Of a stretch of 14,957 nucleotides of DNA, positions 13,927 through 14,957 are shown one piece after another. A program made the translations under genes and the position numbers. Positions within the stretch are counted from its first letter, which is position 1. The number at the start of each line of letters is the position of its first letter. Under the pieces are notes generated by a model. It saw nothing but the letters and a program-made list of their open reading frames with translations, was not told where the DNA came from and made no database searches. The DNA is from Spirochaetaceae bacterium (GTDB taxonomy: Bacteria; Spirochaetota; Spirochaetia; DSM-27196; SLAA01), in contig PXEI01000282.1 of assembly GCA_003564775.1 (NCBI GenBank), forward strand, positions 1 to 14,957, in the 5' to 3' direction.

Positions 13927-14957
13927 GTGTCCTTGAACCCTCCGCCTTGTGATGAGTTAACAATCATTGAACCACGATCCATTGCGTACCGCGTTAGTCC
14001 GCTCGGCCAGACCGAGATGTCTTTCCCGTACAGGACGTAGGCACGCAAGTCGGCCCGCCGCCGTACCACCCGATGCTTATCAAACACCTGGAGACTGCGA
14101 AACTCAACTACCTCTTGGCCAATGAATCGCCGGGGTTCAGCCCGTATGGCATCCGCAAGGAGGCGGCGCTTATCTGCGCTTAACATACTTCCAAACACAA
14201 CCCCGTAACCACCAGCTTCTGCAACGTCTTTTATGACAAGTCGATGCAGGTTCTGCAGCACATGGTTTCGATCCCGTTCAAAGAACGGGAGGTAGGTCGG
14301 CGCGTTTCTCAGAATGGCTTCCTCGCCAAGATAGTATTTGATCAGTGCTGGAAGGAAGTAGTAGATCCCTTTGTCATCGGCTATGCCGTTACCCACGGCA
14401 TTTATGATCGCAACGTTCCCCTTGCGGTAAACAGACATAAGATTGGGCACGCCTATGATTGAGTCCGGCTCAAACACCATGGGGTCCAGATACTCGTCCG
14501 AAAGCCGCCGATACACAGCGCCGACCCGCTCCCGGTGTCCGCCAACGTCCTTGAAGTAGAGATACTCGCCGTCAACCTCAAGGTCACTTCCAAACACCAG
14601 TGGAATTCCCATTTTTTCGGCAAGGTAACTATGTTCAAAAAAGGCCGCGTTGTATCGCCCCGGTGACAGAAGCACCGAGATCCCTCCAGGATTGACATCC
14701 TCCATAACCTGCCCAAGCATTTTTGGATATCCGCGACTCTCGCGCACCGGCATCTCCGAGATCACGCTCGGACAAACCGTGTGATATGCCTCCCGTGCAA
14801 TCAGCGGGTAGCTTGCCCCGGAGGGCACCCGGAGGTTGTCCTCCAAAATGAACCAGGTGCCGTCAGCAGCCTGCACAAGGTCGATACCGGAGAGATGGGT
14901 ATACACATCAGCAGGTGGCCGCACACCATGCACTTCTGGAAGGTAAGCCGGACAGGA
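13908..14957 (-). CDS. Circularly permuted ATP-grasp enzyme (COG2308), N-terminus outside window
   Basis: The first gene of the operon in view, cut by the right edge. The frame is open to base 14957, so the GTG at 14933 is internal. About 349 C-terminal residues remain out of the usual 470-490. Family markers are visible: 'SGIDLVQAADGTWFILEDN' then 'LRVPSGASYPL', 'VLLSPGRYNAAFFEHSYLA', 'NAVGNGIADDKG', the ATP-binding 'VIKDVAEAGGYGVVFG', 'FIGQEVVEF', 'RADLRAYVLYG' and the diagnostic 'NSSQGGGFKDTWVL' at the C-terminus. ATP-grasp enzymes activate a carboxylate as acyl phosphate and join it to an amine. This group is predicted to be a peptide or amide ligase, with substrate unknown. The 19-nt overlap with the Alpha-E gene supports joint action. 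Promoter and N-terminal domain lie beyond the window. Confidence 0.94.
   Translation of the reverse strand, partial: SCPAYLPEVHGVRPPADVYTHLSGIDLVQAADGTWFILEDNLRVPSGASYPLIAREAYHTVCPSVISEMPVRESRGYPKMLGQVMEDVNPGGISVLLSPGRYNAAFFEHSYLAEKMGIPLVFGSDLEVDGEYLYFKDVGGHRERVGAVYRRLSDEYLDPMVFEPDSIIGVPNLMSVYRKGNVAIINAVGNGIADDKGIYYFLPALIKYYLGEEAILRNAPTYLPFFERDRNHVLQNLHRLVIKDVAEAGGYGVVFGSMLSADKRRLLADAIRAEPRRFIGQEVVEFRSLQVFDKHRVVRRRADLRAYVLYGKDISVWPSGLTRYAMDRGSMIVNSSQGGGFKDTWVLSR

Overview
This window reads as ordinary bacterial chromosome. It contains seven complete genes and one partial gene (cut by the left edge) outside, plus four complete genes and one partial gene (cut by the right edge) inside, a compact operon on the minus strand. 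A tripartite RND efflux pump with a periplasmic adaptor and a lipobox lipoprotein point to a diderm (Gram-negative-type) cell. The phosphoenolpyruvate carboxylase belongs to a sequence clade I associate with Bacteroidota and spirochaetes, and the paired half-size permeases recall Clostridia and spirochaetes. A free-living spirochaete is therefore my best guess, but this is an inference with low confidence. I see no tRNA, rRNA, CRISPR array, insertion sequence or phage gene.

Left block (1-4527, + strand): the end of an RND membrane-fusion (adaptor) protein, a full RND pump, and two small membrane proteins that look like the two homologous halves of a COG0701-type permease. All are packed with 3-nt gaps or an ATGA overlap, so they look like one efflux operon. 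It ends in a 109-bp, extremely GC-rich, palindrome-filled gap (4528-4636) that also receives the convergent ppc gene.

Middle block (4637-10542): phosphoenolpyruvate carboxylase on the minus strand, then a divergent intergenic region of about 290 bp with a good sigma70-like promoter and two inverted-repeat structures. Next come a small ankyrin-repeat lipoprotein, a short-chain dehydrogenase, and a PAS-GAF-GGDEF diguanylate cyclase with intact catalytic and inhibitory sites but no Shine-Dalgarno sequence.

Right block (14957 down to 10529, minus strand): five tightly overlapping genes. In order of transcription they are a circularly permuted ATP-grasp enzyme (5' end outside the window), an Alpha-E protein, a transglutaminase-like cysteine protease, an intact M14/AstE-AspA-type zinc amidohydrolase, and a second copy of the latter that has lost most of its zinc and catalytic residues. 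The ATP-grasp/Alpha-E/transglutaminase set is a known but poorly characterised association, predicted in comparative-genomics work to make and process peptide or amide products. The addition of an active/inactive hydrolase pair at the 3' end is the most interesting feature of the window. A plausible scheme is amide-bond formation by the ATP-grasp enzyme with Alpha-E, and trimming or transfer by the transglutaminase-like protein and the zinc hydrolase, with the dead paralogue as a regulatory, binding or heterodimer partner.
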